From: Deltaproteobacteria bacterium
Lineage (GTDB): Bacteria; Myxococcota; Kuafuiibacteriia; Kuafuiibacteriales; Kuafuiibacteriaceae
DNA: 64,000 bases
Assembly: GCA_020632995.1 (NCBI GenBank)
Contig: JACKEN010000004.1
Span: 434,001 to 498,000 of the forward strand
Direction: 5' to 3'
Shown: piece after piece, positions 1 to 7,397 of the stretch
Position numbering within the stretch: position 1 is the stretch's first letter
Layout: each line of letters opens with the position of its first letter
The notes under the pieces: generated by a model
Databases searched by the model: none
What the model saw: the letters and a program-made list of their open reading frames with translations, nothing else
What the model was told of the DNA's origin: nothing
Position numbers and translations under genes: made by a program

Positions 1-83
1 TGATCACGCAGGCCCTCCTGCGCGCGATGCGCGCCGACCCGACCATCCGGGCGGCGATGAAGCTGGAGACCAACGACCCATGA
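1..83 (+). CDS. 3' end of an unidentified gene of the upstream cluster
   Basis: An open frame enters from the window edge (codons start at base 3) and ends at TGA 81-83. The last 26 residues begin ITQALLRAMRADPTIRAAMK and end in NDP. The stop overlaps the ATG of the carrier protein gene in an ATGA arrangement, so the two are very likely co-transcribed and translationally coupled. Too little is visible to name the product. Being in the same operon as a carrier protein, an adenylation enzyme and a dehydrogenase, it probably belongs to the same biosynthetic cluster. Confidence 0.6.
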   Translation, partial: ITQALLRAMRADPTIRAAMKLETNDP

Positions 84-334
84 GCAACGATCAGATCAAG
101 ACCACCATCCGCGAGTTCATCGTGAAGGAGTTCCTCCCGGGCGAGGACCCGGAGGACCTGGACGCCTCGGTGCGCCTGGTCTCCGACGGCATCCTCACCT
201 CGCTGGCCAGCCTGCGCCTGGTCGCGTTCCTCGAGGAGCGCTTCGGCGTCACCTTGGAGGCCCACGAGGTCGACGCGGACCACCTCGACAACATCGACGA
301 CATCACCGCCCTGGTGGCGGAGCGCAGCCGCTGA
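80..334 (+). CDS. Free-standing acyl/peptidyl carrier protein
   Basis: This is an 84-residue carrier protein that would hold an activated acyl or aminoacyl group as a thioester on a phosphopantetheine arm. The predicted attachment serine is Ser41 in DGILTSLASLRLV. The usual D-S-L triad reads T-S-L, a variant tolerated in small aminoacyl carrier proteins. The length is normal for a single carrier domain. Start and stop couple it to both neighbours: ATGA overlap upstream, and the ATG of the adenylation gene directly follows its TGA. The partner order (carrier, adenylation enzyme, acyl-CoA-dehydrogenase-like enzyme) is that of prolyl-carrier oxidation cassettes. A D-alanyl or other acyl carrier role is possible. 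Confidence 0.88.
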   Translation: MSNDQIKTTIREFIVKEFLPGEDPEDLDASVRLVSDGILTSLASLRLVAFLEERFGVTLEAHEVDADHLDNIDDITALVAERSR

Positions 335-1843
335 ATGCGCCTCGAGGAGCTCCTCACCGCGAGCGCCGCGCGCGCCCCCGAGCGGGTGGCGATCTCGGAC
401 CTCAGCCGGCGCAACCTGACCTTCGCCGGGCTTGCCGGGGCGGCGGGCCAGGTCCGCGACGCCCTGGTGGCGGCCGGGGTCCGACCAGGCGACCGGGTGG
501 GGATGTTCGTGCCCAAGACCCTGGGCGCGGTGGCCACCGTGTACGGGATCCTCGACGCTCGCGCGGCCTACGTCCCGGTGGACGTCACCGGCCCCGCCGC
601 CCGAGGCGCCTTCATCTTCCAGGACTGCCAGGTGGCCGCGCTGGTGGTGCACGAGACTCGCAAGGCGGACCTGATGGCCGAGCTGCCGGGCTTCGAAGAT
701 CGGGGTGTTCTGCAGGACGACCTGCATCTCTTGACGCCACCGACCCTCCCGCCCCCCGCGGCCAACGCCGAGCTCGCGTACATCCTCTACACCTCGGGCT
801 CGACCGGGAAGCCCAAGGGGGTGATGCACACCCACGCCAGCGCCCTGGCCTTCGTGGACTGGTGCTCGGACGCCTTGTCACCCAGCTCGGAGGACCGCTT
901 CACCTCCCACGCGCCCTTCCACTTCGACCTGTCGATCCTGGACCTCTACGTCTCCATGAAGCACGGGGCGCGGCTGTTCCTCATCGACAGCGACGAGGGC
1001 AAGCAGCCCGGCGTTCTGACGAAGCTGGTGGCGGAGGAGCGGATCACGGTGTGGTATTCGACCCCCACCATCTTGAGGATGCTGGTGGAGTTCGGGCGGC
1101 TCGAGACCTTCGACCACTCGAGCCTCCGCCTGGTGCTCTTCGCGGGCGAGGTGTTCCCCATCAAGCACCTCAGAGCGCTGCGGGCCCTGTGGCCCCACCC
1201 GCGCTACTTCAACCTCTTCGGCCCCACCGAGACCAACGTCTGCCACGCCTACGCCCTGCCCACGAGCGGTGAGGAGGACGTGACGCCCATCGGGGTGCCG
1301 GCCTCGGGCGACGTGGCCCGGGTGGTGGACACCGCGGACCAGGACGTAGCCCCCGGAGAGGAGGGCGAGCTCCTGGTGAGCGGGGGCTCGGTCATGGTGG
1401 GGTACTGGAACCTCCCGGAGCGCAACGCCGCCTGCTTCCTCGAGCAGGGTGGCCTGCGGTGGTACCGCACCGGGGATCTCGTGCGGATCCGCGAGGACGG
1501 CAACTACCTCTACGTGGGCCGGCGGGACCGGATGGTGAAGCGCCGGGGCTACCGGGTGGAGCTGGGCGAGATCGAGGCGGCGCTGAACCGGCACCCCGAG
1601 ATCTCGGAGTCGGCGGCGGTGGCGGTGCGGGGTGAGGACGGCGACGTCCAGATCTGCGCGTTCTACACCTGGTCGGGCGAGCGGCCGCCCTCGATGATCA
1701 AGCTGAAGCAGTTCGCGGCCCGGGGCCTGCCCCTCTACATGGTCCCGGACCGCTTCATCGGGCTCGACGCGCTGCCCATGACCACCTCCGACAAGATCGA
1801 CTACCAACGGCTACAGGAGCAGGCCCCATGGACTTCAACCTGA
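335..1843 (+). CDS. Stand-alone amino acid adenylation enzyme (L-prolyl-AMP ligase-like)
   Basis: This 502-residue AMP-forming ligase would activate a carboxylic or amino acid with ATP and load it on the carrier protein encoded just upstream. Core motifs are present: A3 YILYTSGSTGKPKG (about 149-162), the A4 region HFDLSILDLYV, A5 FNLFGPTET (about 294-302), A7 YRTGD, A8 GRRDRMVKRRGYRVELGEIE, and the catalytic A10 lysine Lys487 in TTSDKID. There is no fused carrier or condensation domain, as in PltF, RedM and PigI. Its 3' end overlaps the dehydrogenase gene by 16 bases. Proline as substrate is an inference from gene context; the substrate code was not decoded. Confidence 0.88.
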   Translation: MRLEELLTASAARAPERVAISDLSRRNLTFAGLAGAAGQVRDALVAAGVRPGDRVGMFVPKTLGAVATVYGILDARAAYVPVDVTGPAARGAFIFQDCQVAALVVHETRKADLMAELPGFEDRGVLQDDLHLLTPPTLPPPAANAELAYILYTSGSTGKPKGVMHTHASALAFVDWCSDALSPSSEDRFTSHAPFHFDLSILDLYVSMKHGARLFLIDSDEGKQPGVLTKLVAEERITVWYSTPTILRMLVEFGRLETFDHSSLRLVLFAGEVFPIKHLRALRALWPHPRYFNLFGPTETNVCHAYALPTSGEEDVTPIGVPASGDVARVVDTADQDVAPGEEGELLVSGGSVMVGYWNLPERNAACFLEQGGLRWYRTGDLVRIREDGNYLYVGRRDRMVKRRGYRVELGEIEAALNRHPEISESAAVAVRGEDGDVQICAFYTWSGERPPSMIKLKQFAARGLPLYMVPDRFIGLDALPMTTSDKIDYQRLQEQAPWTST

Positions 1844-2976
1844 GCGAGGACCAGCGGCTCCTCAAGGACGAGATCATCCGCTTCGCCAAGGCCGAGCTGA
1901 GCCCCGGCGCGCGCGAGCGCGACGAGCTGCACCAGTTCCCGCGCGAGCAGTGGGACAAGTGCGGCGAGATGGGGCTGCAGGGTCTGGTGGTGCCACCGGA
2001 GTACGGCGGCTCGGGCCTCGACGCCCTCTCCGCCGCCACCGCCCTCGAGGCCCTGGGCTACGGCTGCGACGACGGCGGCCTGGTGTTCGCCATCTGCGCC
2101 CACCTGTTGGCCTGCGTGGTGCCCATCTGGAAGCACGGCACCGAGGCGCAGAAGCAGCGCTACCTGCCCGACCTCTCGAAGGGCCGCCTCATCGCGGTGA
2201 ACGCCATGACCGAGCCGGCCGGGGGCTCCGACGCCTTCGCCATGAGCACCCGCGCGGTGGCGGACGGCGACCACTTCGTGGTGAACGGGGCCAAGACCTT
2301 CAGCTCCAACGGCCCGGTGGCCGACCTCGCGGTGCTCTACGCCAACACCAACCCCGACAAGGCCTACCTGGGCGGGGTCACCGCGTTCCTGGTGGAGCGC
2401 GACACCCCCGGGTTCATCAAGGGCCAGACCTTCCACAAGATGGGCCTGAGGAGCTGCGCCATCGGCGAGCTGGTCTTCGAGGACGCGCGGGTCCCGAGGA
2501 GCGCGGTGCTGGGCGCGGTGGGGGGCGGCGGCCCGATCTTCGCCCAGTCGATGGAGTGGGAGCGGGTCTGCCTGGTCGCGGCCCACGTCGGCACCATGCA
2601 GCGCCTCCTGGAGCAGGCGGTGGACTACGCCCGCACCCGCAAGGTGTTCGGGAAGCGCATCGGTGAGTTCCAGGCGGTGTCCCACGCCATCGCCGACATG
2701 AAGGTGCGCCTCGAGGCCAGCCGCCTGCTCGTCTATCACGCCGCGTCCCGCCTCAGCTCCGGCCGCACGGTGGGGATGGACGCGTCCATCACCAAGCTCT
2801 TCGTGAGCGAGGCCCTGGTGAAGAGCGCGATGGACACCGTCCAGATCCTGGGCGGCTACGGCTTCATGACCGAGTACGGGGTGGAGCGGACCCTACGCGA
2901 CGCGGTGGGCGGCACCATCTACTCCGGCACGTCTCAGATGCAGCGGAACATCATCGCGGGCTGGCTGGGGCTCTGA
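1828..2976 (+). CDS. Acyl-CoA dehydrogenase family enzyme, probable aminoacyl-(prolyl)-carrier protein dehydrogenase
   Basis: This is a 382-residue flavoenzyme with the complete acyl-CoA dehydrogenase fold, including FAD-site stretches such as AMTEPAGGSDA and the C-terminal IYSGTSQMQRNI. Ser replaces the catalytic Glu of medium-chain enzymes there. A glutamate is kept instead in SMEWERV (Glu245), the position used as base by isovaleryl-CoA dehydrogenase and, as I recall, by the prolyl-carrier oxidase AnaB. That favours the PltE/RedW/PigA/AnaB group, which oxidises a carrier-bound prolyl group to pyrrolyl. It overlaps the adenylation gene by 16 bases and converges with the next gene, overlapping it by 26 bases. 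A branched acyl-CoA substrate remains possible. Confidence 0.85.
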   Translation: MDFNLSEDQRLLKDEIIRFAKAELSPGARERDELHQFPREQWDKCGEMGLQGLVVPPEYGGSGLDALSAATALEALGYGCDDGGLVFAICAHLLACVVPIWKHGTEAQKQRYLPDLSKGRLIAVNAMTEPAGGSDAFAMSTRAVADGDHFVVNGAKTFSSNGPVADLAVLYANTNPDKAYLGGVTAFLVERDTPGFIKGQTFHKMGLRSCAIGELVFEDARVPRSAVLGAVGGGGPIFAQSMEWERVCLVAAHVGTMQRLLEQAVDYARTRKVFGKRIGEFQAVSHAIADMKVRLEASRLLVYHAASRLSSGRTVGMDASITKLFVSEALVKSAMDTVQILGGYGFMTEYGVERTLRDAVGGTIYSGTSQMQRNIIAGWLGL

Positions 2977-4216
2977 GCGCTCCGTAGAGCCCGCGCCCCA
3001 GCACCGCCGCCGCCCCCACCAGCGCGAGGCCGCTGAGCCGCGCCAGCGCGTCGCTCTGGGTGGCGATGGCCACCGCCCCGAGGAGCGCCGCCCCGAGCTG
3101 GATCCGCAAGCCTGCCTGCACCCGCGCTTCGGGCCACAGCTGACGCATGGGCGGCACCGGGGCCTTCCCCATGACGGCCGAGAAGCGGTGGAACCACGCG
3201 AGGAAGGGCACGATGCGGGTCAGCATCCCGTGCACCACGGTGACCCCGAAGCCCACGAAGAAGAGCCACCCCGCGAGCACCAGCCACCTCGGCTCGGGGC
3301 GCCACCACGCCACCGCCCAGGCCCCGCCGGCCACCGGCGCCGCGGCGGCCGCGGCCCGCCAGAACACCAGGCTGGGGTCGGAGCGCCGGCGCTTTCGGTG
3401 CCGGATGAGCCAGCCCCAGGTCGCGGGCGCTACCGCGAAGGCGCCCAGGGCGGCGGGGAGCATCCCCGCCGCGGCGGTGGTGGGCGCGAGGCCGAGCACC
3501 GCGGTGGCCACTCCGGCGCCGAGGGCCACGATCACCGCAAGCAGGCTTGTCCAGCTCGGGCCCCTGGGCGCGGCGGGGGCGGTGTAGAACATGGGGAGGA
3601 CCTGCCAGGACACCGCGGCCACCAGGCCCGCCACCCACACCAGGGCCCCAAGGCCCACGTGGGCCGCCCACGCCGGCAGGAGCGGTACCCCCACCGAGAC
3701 GCCGGAGCGGATGAACGCCATCAGGGCCCCGAGGGTCACCACCGCCGCGAACCCGAGCACCGCGACCCGGAGCCCCGCCACCGTGACCCCGCGGGTGGGG
3801 GCACGAACCAGCGCCCAGCCCACCGGCGCGACGAACAGGGCCGCCGCCAGCGACAGGAGCGCCGCCGCGGCGTGCAAGGCCGCGGGCAGGCCGGTGCCGA
3901 AGCCCACGAGGAGCGCAAGGAGACCTGCGATCCAAAGCGCGAGCACGGCGTAGGCCAGCCTCGGGGCGGGCACCGGGGCCCCCGCCACCACCGGGACCAT
4001 CTGATAGAGCGCGCCCAGCATGACCGCGCCGAGGTGCCCCACCGTGATCAGGTGGGTGAGGCCCAGGACCCCGGGGAGGTAGCGGTCCGCCACCGCCCCG
4101 AGCCCGTGGTAGAGCAGCCAGCCGCCCGCCGCCGCGAGGGCCACCGCGGCGGCGACGAAGAACGACGCGGGCACCGTCAGGGGCGGCCCCTGCTCGGGCC
4201 GGACGCCGCCCATCAT
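2951..4216 (-). CDS. Polytopic membrane protein, NnrS/heme-copper oxidase subunit I-like
   Basis: About 421 residues form roughly twelve hydrophobic segments, so this is an inner-membrane protein. Conserved-looking histidines lie in or near helices: THLITVGHLGAV, AAHVGLGALVWVAG, VVHGMLTRIVP and WFHRFSA. Together with the neighbouring DUF2249 regulator and hemerythrin they suggest a heme- or copper-binding protein of the NnrS or cytochrome-oxidase-like kind with a role in nitric oxide or oxygen handling. The family call is tentative. It follows the TetR gene in the same direction. An alternative GTG at 4222 overlaps the TetR stop as GTGA, and I list the ATG six bases later. It is probably controlled by that regulator. 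Confidence 0.7.
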   Translation of the reverse strand: MMGGVRPEQGPPLTVPASFFVAAAVALAAAGGWLLYHGLGAVADRYLPGVLGLTHLITVGHLGAVMLGALYQMVPVVAGAPVPAPRLAYAVLALWIAGLLALLVGFGTGLPAALHAAAALLSLAAALFVAPVGWALVRAPTRGVTVAGLRVAVLGFAAVVTLGALMAFIRSGVSVGVPLLPAWAAHVGLGALVWVAGLVAAVSWQVLPMFYTAPAAPRGPSWTSLLAVIVALGAGVATAVLGLAPTTAAAGMLPAALGAFAVAPATWGWLIRHRKRRRSDPSLVFWRAAAAAAPVAGGAWAVAWWRPEPRWLVLAGWLFFVGFGVTVVHGMLTRIVPFLAWFHRFSAVMGKAPVPPMRQLWPEARVQAGLRIQLGAALLGAVAIATQSDALARLSGLALVGAAAVLGRGLYGALRAPASPR

Positions 4217-4218
4217 GC

Positions 4219-5283
4219 TCACGCGGGCCTCCCCACCCGGACGAGCGCGGTGCCGTCGGGGCTCTCGAGGACCTCGCAGGAGAAGTTGCGACTCAACAGC
4301 TCGGAGAGGAGCGGGTGCGGAACGCGTGGGACGCGGGCCAGCGTGAACGCCCCCGGCTCGAGGGCCTCCGCCGCCTCCAGCACCCGCTGCATGGGCTCGG
4401 GGGCCTCGAGGTCGCTGAGGTCGACGATGGCGGCGGCCACCGGCACCACCACGAGGTGGAGCCCGCCCGACACCCTCACCTGGGGCTCGAGGCCACGGCG
4501 GGCGAGCAACGCGAGGAGGGGGCGGGGCAGGAACGGCACGGTGAGCTCCAGGGCCCCGGGGCTGGCCACCGTAGCCAGGGCGGCGAGGATGTCCTCGAGG
4601 GGGTCGCGACCCGCGGCCAGGATGGGCCGCACGTCCAGCGGAACCAGGCCCCGCAGGACGGCGGGCGGGGCAGCGTGCGGAGCGGGCACGGGGGCCGCCC
4701 CGCCCGCCCGGGCGCGCGCCCCGTCCAGCCACAGGGCGAGCAGGCTGGCCGCCCTGGCCGGCAGCGGATAGGCGCGGTCCGCCACCTCCCACTGGAGGAT
4801 GAAGCCCTGGATCATCCCGACCAGCCCCGCCGCGAGCGCCTCCGGTTCACCCGCGGCGAGGACCCCAGCCGCCTGGCCCTCCTTCACCAGCGCGCTCACC
4901 AGGCCCACCTGGAGGGCCAACATCGCCCGCAAGCCGACCTGCACCTCGTCTCGCGGCCCGACCACCGAGCCGAAGAGGAGCCGGGGCACCCCCGGGTTGG
5001 CCTCGACGTAGGCGAACAGGCCCTCCACCAGGTACCCCAGCCCCGCCAGCGGCCCCCCCGGCGCCTGGAGCGCGCCCTCCGCCACCGCGCCGAGGTCCGC
5101 CCGGACCTGCGCGAGCACCGCGGCGAGGATGGCGTCCCGGGAGCGGAAGTGGCGGAAGAGGGCCGGCTGGGAGATCTCCAGGCGCCGGGCGATGCTCCGG
5201 GTGGTGACCGCCTCGATCTGAGCCTCGGCCAGCAGCTCGAGCACTGCACCCACGATCTGGCGGCGACGGACGACGGACTCCAT
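4219..5283 (-). CDS. TetR-family regulator fused to two DUF2249 domains
   Basis: This 354-residue protein is much longer than the usual 190-220 residues of TetR regulators. The N-terminus is a TetR helix-turn-helix (VTTRSIARRLEISQPALFRHF, in part; about residues 25-48) followed by a normal ligand domain to about 210. The C-terminal part reads as two DUF2249-type units, one beginning PLDVRPILAAGRDPLEDIL and one beginning IVDLSDLEAPEPM. DUF2249 occurs with hemerythrins and nitrogen-oxide metabolism. The gene is divergent from hemerythrin, and its start codon touches a 7-2-7 palindrome (5284-5299), the likely operator for both directions. The domain fusion suggests direct sensing, which is inference. 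Confidence 0.85.
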   Translation of the reverse strand: MESVVRRRQIVGAVLELLAEAQIEAVTTRSIARRLEISQPALFRHFRSRDAILAAVLAQVRADLGAVAEGALQAPGGPLAGLGYLVEGLFAYVEANPGVPRLLFGSVVGPRDEVQVGLRAMLALQVGLVSALVKEGQAAGVLAAGEPEALAAGLVGMIQGFILQWEVADRAYPLPARAASLLALWLDGARARAGGAAPVPAPHAAPPAVLRGLVPLDVRPILAAGRDPLEDILAALATVASPGALELTVPFLPRPLLALLARRGLEPQVRVSGGLHLVVVPVAAAIVDLSDLEAPEPMQRVLEAAEALEPGAFTLARVPRVPHPLLSELLSRNFSCEVLESPDGTALVRVGRPA

Positions 5284-5299
5284 GTTATCAGTTGATAAC
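5284..5299. promoter_or_regulatory. Palindromic operator between TetR and hemerythrin genes
   Basis: The sequence GTTATCA-GT-TGATAAC is a perfect inverted repeat with 7-bp arms and a 2-bp spacer. It is conspicuously A+T rich in a G+C-rich setting. It abuts the start codon of the TetR-DUF2249 gene and lies about 18 bases before the hemerythrin start. Size, symmetry and position fit a TetR-family operator controlling both divergent genes. Confidence 0.7.
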
Positions 5300-5317
5300 T
5301 ACCACAGGAGACACCCG

Positions 5318-5752
5318 GTGAGCACCCAAAACCTCGAGACCTTCTTCATCGCCGATCACCGGCGCTGCGACGCGGCCTGGGCCGCCCTGGAGTCCGCGGC
5401 GGACGGCGGCGACGCCCCCACCGCGGTGGCCGCGTGGCGCGAGTTCGTCGACGCCATGCAGGCCAACCTGCGACGCGAGGAGGAGGTGCTCTTCCCCGCC
5501 TTCGAGGGCGAGACCGGGATGACCCAGGGCCCCACCGTGGTGATGCGGATGGAGCACGAGCAGATGCGGGCGGTGCTGGAGCAGATGCGGAGCGCGGCGC
5601 AGCTCGGCCAGTGGTCGCAGGTCCTGGACTACGGCGACACCCTCATGATGTTGGTGCAGCAGCACAACATGAAGGAGGAGGGGGTGCTGTTCCCCATGGC
5701 CGGGCGCGCCCTCCACCACCGCTGGCCCGAGCTGCTCCCGCGGCTCGGGTAG
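5318..5752 (+). CDS. Hemerythrin HHE-domain protein
   Basis: This 144-residue four-helix diiron protein would bind oxygen or nitric oxide, or serve in iron-sulfur repair. The ligand pattern of the family is visible: His in ADHRRC (His14), EEEVLFPAFE, MEHEQMRAVLE, and the HxxxE of QQHNMKEEGVLFPM. I chose the GTG at 5318 because a purine-rich CAGGAG lies eight bases upstream and the helix starts correctly from there. Upstream in-frame codons run into the operator. It is divergent from the TetR-DUF2249 gene, and co-regulation through the shared palindrome is likely. Confidence 0.85.
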   Translation: MSTQNLETFFIADHRRCDAAWAALESAADGGDAPTAVAAWREFVDAMQANLRREEEVLFPAFEGETGMTQGPTVVMRMEHEQMRAVLEQMRSAAQLGQWSQVLDYGDTLMMLVQQHNMKEEGVLFPMAGRALHHRWPELLPRLG

Positions 5753-5870
5753 AGCTGGAGTTCACAAGCTACCGCCCCATGTCGTGACGGGCCGTTCGCG
5801 AACACCGAATACCGAGTGGTCCCGGCCCGCCGCTCGCGGTGGACCGGGAGTTGCTGAGACCCGGCCCACC

Positions 5871-6842
5871 ATGAAGCGTTCTGCAACTCTGCTTGCGACC
5901 ACCCTCCTCGCCGCGTGCGGCGCGGAGCGAAGCCCCTCGACCCTCGAGCCCCGTGTCGACGCGGGCCAGCTCCAATCGGACGCCGGCCTCGGCGAAGACG
6001 CAGGCTCCATCGACGCGCAGACACCGGACGCGGGGCAGCCCTCGCCCGATGCGGGGCAGCCCTCGCCCGACGCAGGTGAGCCTGCACCCGACGCTGGCCC
6101 CAGCGCCTCCGTCACCTTCACCGAGCACGTGTGGCCGGTGTTCGAGTCGGTGGGCTGCGGCCGAGCCGAGTGTCACGGGACCCTCGTGACCGGCGGCGGG
6201 CCCCGGCTGTTGCTCTCCACCCCCGAGATCGCGCTCCGGGATCTGAAGCGCCGGGCCCAGAGCGGGCGGCTCTACGTGGCGGTGGGGGATCCGCAGTCGA
6301 GCGAGCTGTTCATCCACGGTCGGGACGCCAACATCCCGGCCGGCGACCTCACCCAGGAGGGCCTCGACGTGATGGCGGCGTGGATCCTCGAGGGCGCCGC
6401 CCCCGGCCCCGACATCGCCCCACCGGCCCCCGCGCCCGAGCCCGACACCTGCGACATCGTGGGGAGCCGAGGCCTGGCCCCGCTGCCCGCCGCCTGCATG
6501 CCCCGGTGCTCCTCCGAGACCTTCAACGCACTGTCGAGCTGCAGCAACGCTCCGGACCCCGCCGAGTGCCGGGCCGACGCGGTGGCCGCCGACGCGAGCC
6601 CCATCGGGACCCTCCAAGTGGGCCCCGAGGTCGCGGAGCTCGACTGCCGGCTGTGCCTGGACTGGCAGGCGTTCTCATGCGCGTTCGAGCGGTGCCCGAC
6701 CGAGACCATGGATCTGGTGCGCTGCCCGAGCATCGAGGCCTCCACCGACGGCTGCGCCGCGGTGCAGGCGGCCTTTCAGGAGTGCTTCCAGCTCAGCGGG
6801 GCCGCGACCTGCCAGCGCACTCGGAGCGAGGCCTGCTTCTAG
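5871..6842 (+). CDS. Lipoprotein with PDAG linker and a CX4CH cytochrome-like motif
   Basis: This is a 323-residue secreted lipoprotein. The signal peptide ends in a lipobox (LLAACGAE), followed by a low-complexity linker of PDAG repeats (about residues 45-80), partly encoded by a perfect 21-bp tandem duplication near 6031-6072. The globular part opens with VTFTEHVWPVFESVGC and contains CGRAECHG, a C-x4-C-H arrangement resembling non-canonical c-type heme motifs in Myxococcota and Planctomycetes proteins. The C-terminal half is Cys-rich, with many Cys pairs. Heme binding is unproven. Its stop codon shares the CTAG tetranucleotide with the convergent lipoprotein gene. Confidence 0.75.
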   Translation: MKRSATLLATTLLAACGAERSPSTLEPRVDAGQLQSDAGLGEDAGSIDAQTPDAGQPSPDAGQPSPDAGEPAPDAGPSASVTFTEHVWPVFESVGCGRAECHGTLVTGGGPRLLLSTPEIALRDLKRRAQSGRLYVAVGDPQSSELFIHGRDANIPAGDLTQEGLDVMAAWILEGAAPGPDIAPPAPAPEPDTCDIVGSRGLAPLPAACMPRCSSETFNALSSCSNAPDPAECRADAVAADASPIGTLQVGPEVAELDCRLCLDWQAFSCAFERCPTETMDLVRCPSIEASTDGCAAVQAAFQECFQLSGAATCQRTRSEACF

Positions 6843-7297
6843 CACTCGAAGAGCGCCGCACACTCGGTGGTCGAGAAGATGTTGCAGGCGTTGCCGTTCA
6901 GCGAGTCCATGCAGTCCTGCACCATGCCCACCGTGCAGGTGCTCCCGGCCGGGACGTCCGCCAGGCACTCCTCGTAGGTGGGCGGGGTGACGGTGAAGCC
7001 GTCGCACTGGACCTCCTCGGTCCCCTGCGCCTGCACGATCTGCTGGCAGAGCGCCGCCTTCTCCCCCTCGCTCAAGTCCGACACCAGGGTGTTCCGATCC
7101 GGGGGTGTCACCGGGTCGGTGCCCGCATCCCCGGCGGTACCGCCGTCCGGCGCGTCCTGGGTGCCCGAGTCGGCCACCACCCCTGAGTCGGGGATCACCG
7201 TCCCGTTCCGCGTCCCCGTGGGCCGATCCCGGGCGCTCCCGCACCCCACCACCAACACCGCCGCAACCGCGGCCGCCCAGACTGCACTTCGCTGCAT
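6839..7297 (-). CDS. Small Cys-rich lipoprotein, function unknown
   Basis: This 152-residue protein has a lipoprotein signal (VAAVLVVGCGSA), a short Asp/Gly/Ala linker, and a globular C-terminus with six Cys from about residue 86. That part begins with an acidic segment, VSDLSEGEKAALCQQIV, a pattern I know from uncharacterised Myxococcota lipoproteins. The ATG at 7297 is preferred because it directly precedes the signal peptide; longer in-frame extensions add no recognisable sequence. It is convergent with the cytochrome-like lipoprotein gene. No function can be assigned. Confidence 0.72.
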   Translation of the reverse strand: MQRSAVWAAAVAAVLVVGCGSARDRPTGTRNGTVIPDSGVVADSGTQDAPDGGTAGDAGTDPVTPPDRNTLVSDLSEGEKAALCQQIVQAQGTEEVQCDGFTVTPPTYEECLADVPAGSTCTVGMVQDCMDSLNGNACNIFSTTECAALFEC

Positions 7298-7381
7298 GCC
7301 GGGAGGGTGATCGAGGCCCGGACCCCCGGTCAAACCGCCATCCGGCCTATCTGAAAGGGTGAATCGAGGCTCCGGACGGGG

Positions 7382-7387
7382 TAGCCT
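7382..7387 (+). promoter_or_regulatory. -10 element for a leaderless RNase G transcript
   Basis: TAGCCT fits the TANNNT pattern and ends ten bases before the ATG of the RNase G gene. No ribosome-binding site is visible in that interval, so the transcript would start at or near the start codon. No clear -35 was found. Confidence 0.4.
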
Positions 7388-7397
7388 CCCCCCGCAC

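Noticed and set aside
5282..5317. An earlier start for hemerythrin at the operator
   Set aside because: The added residues are encoded by the palindrome, and a good ribosome-binding site precedes the GTG at 5318.
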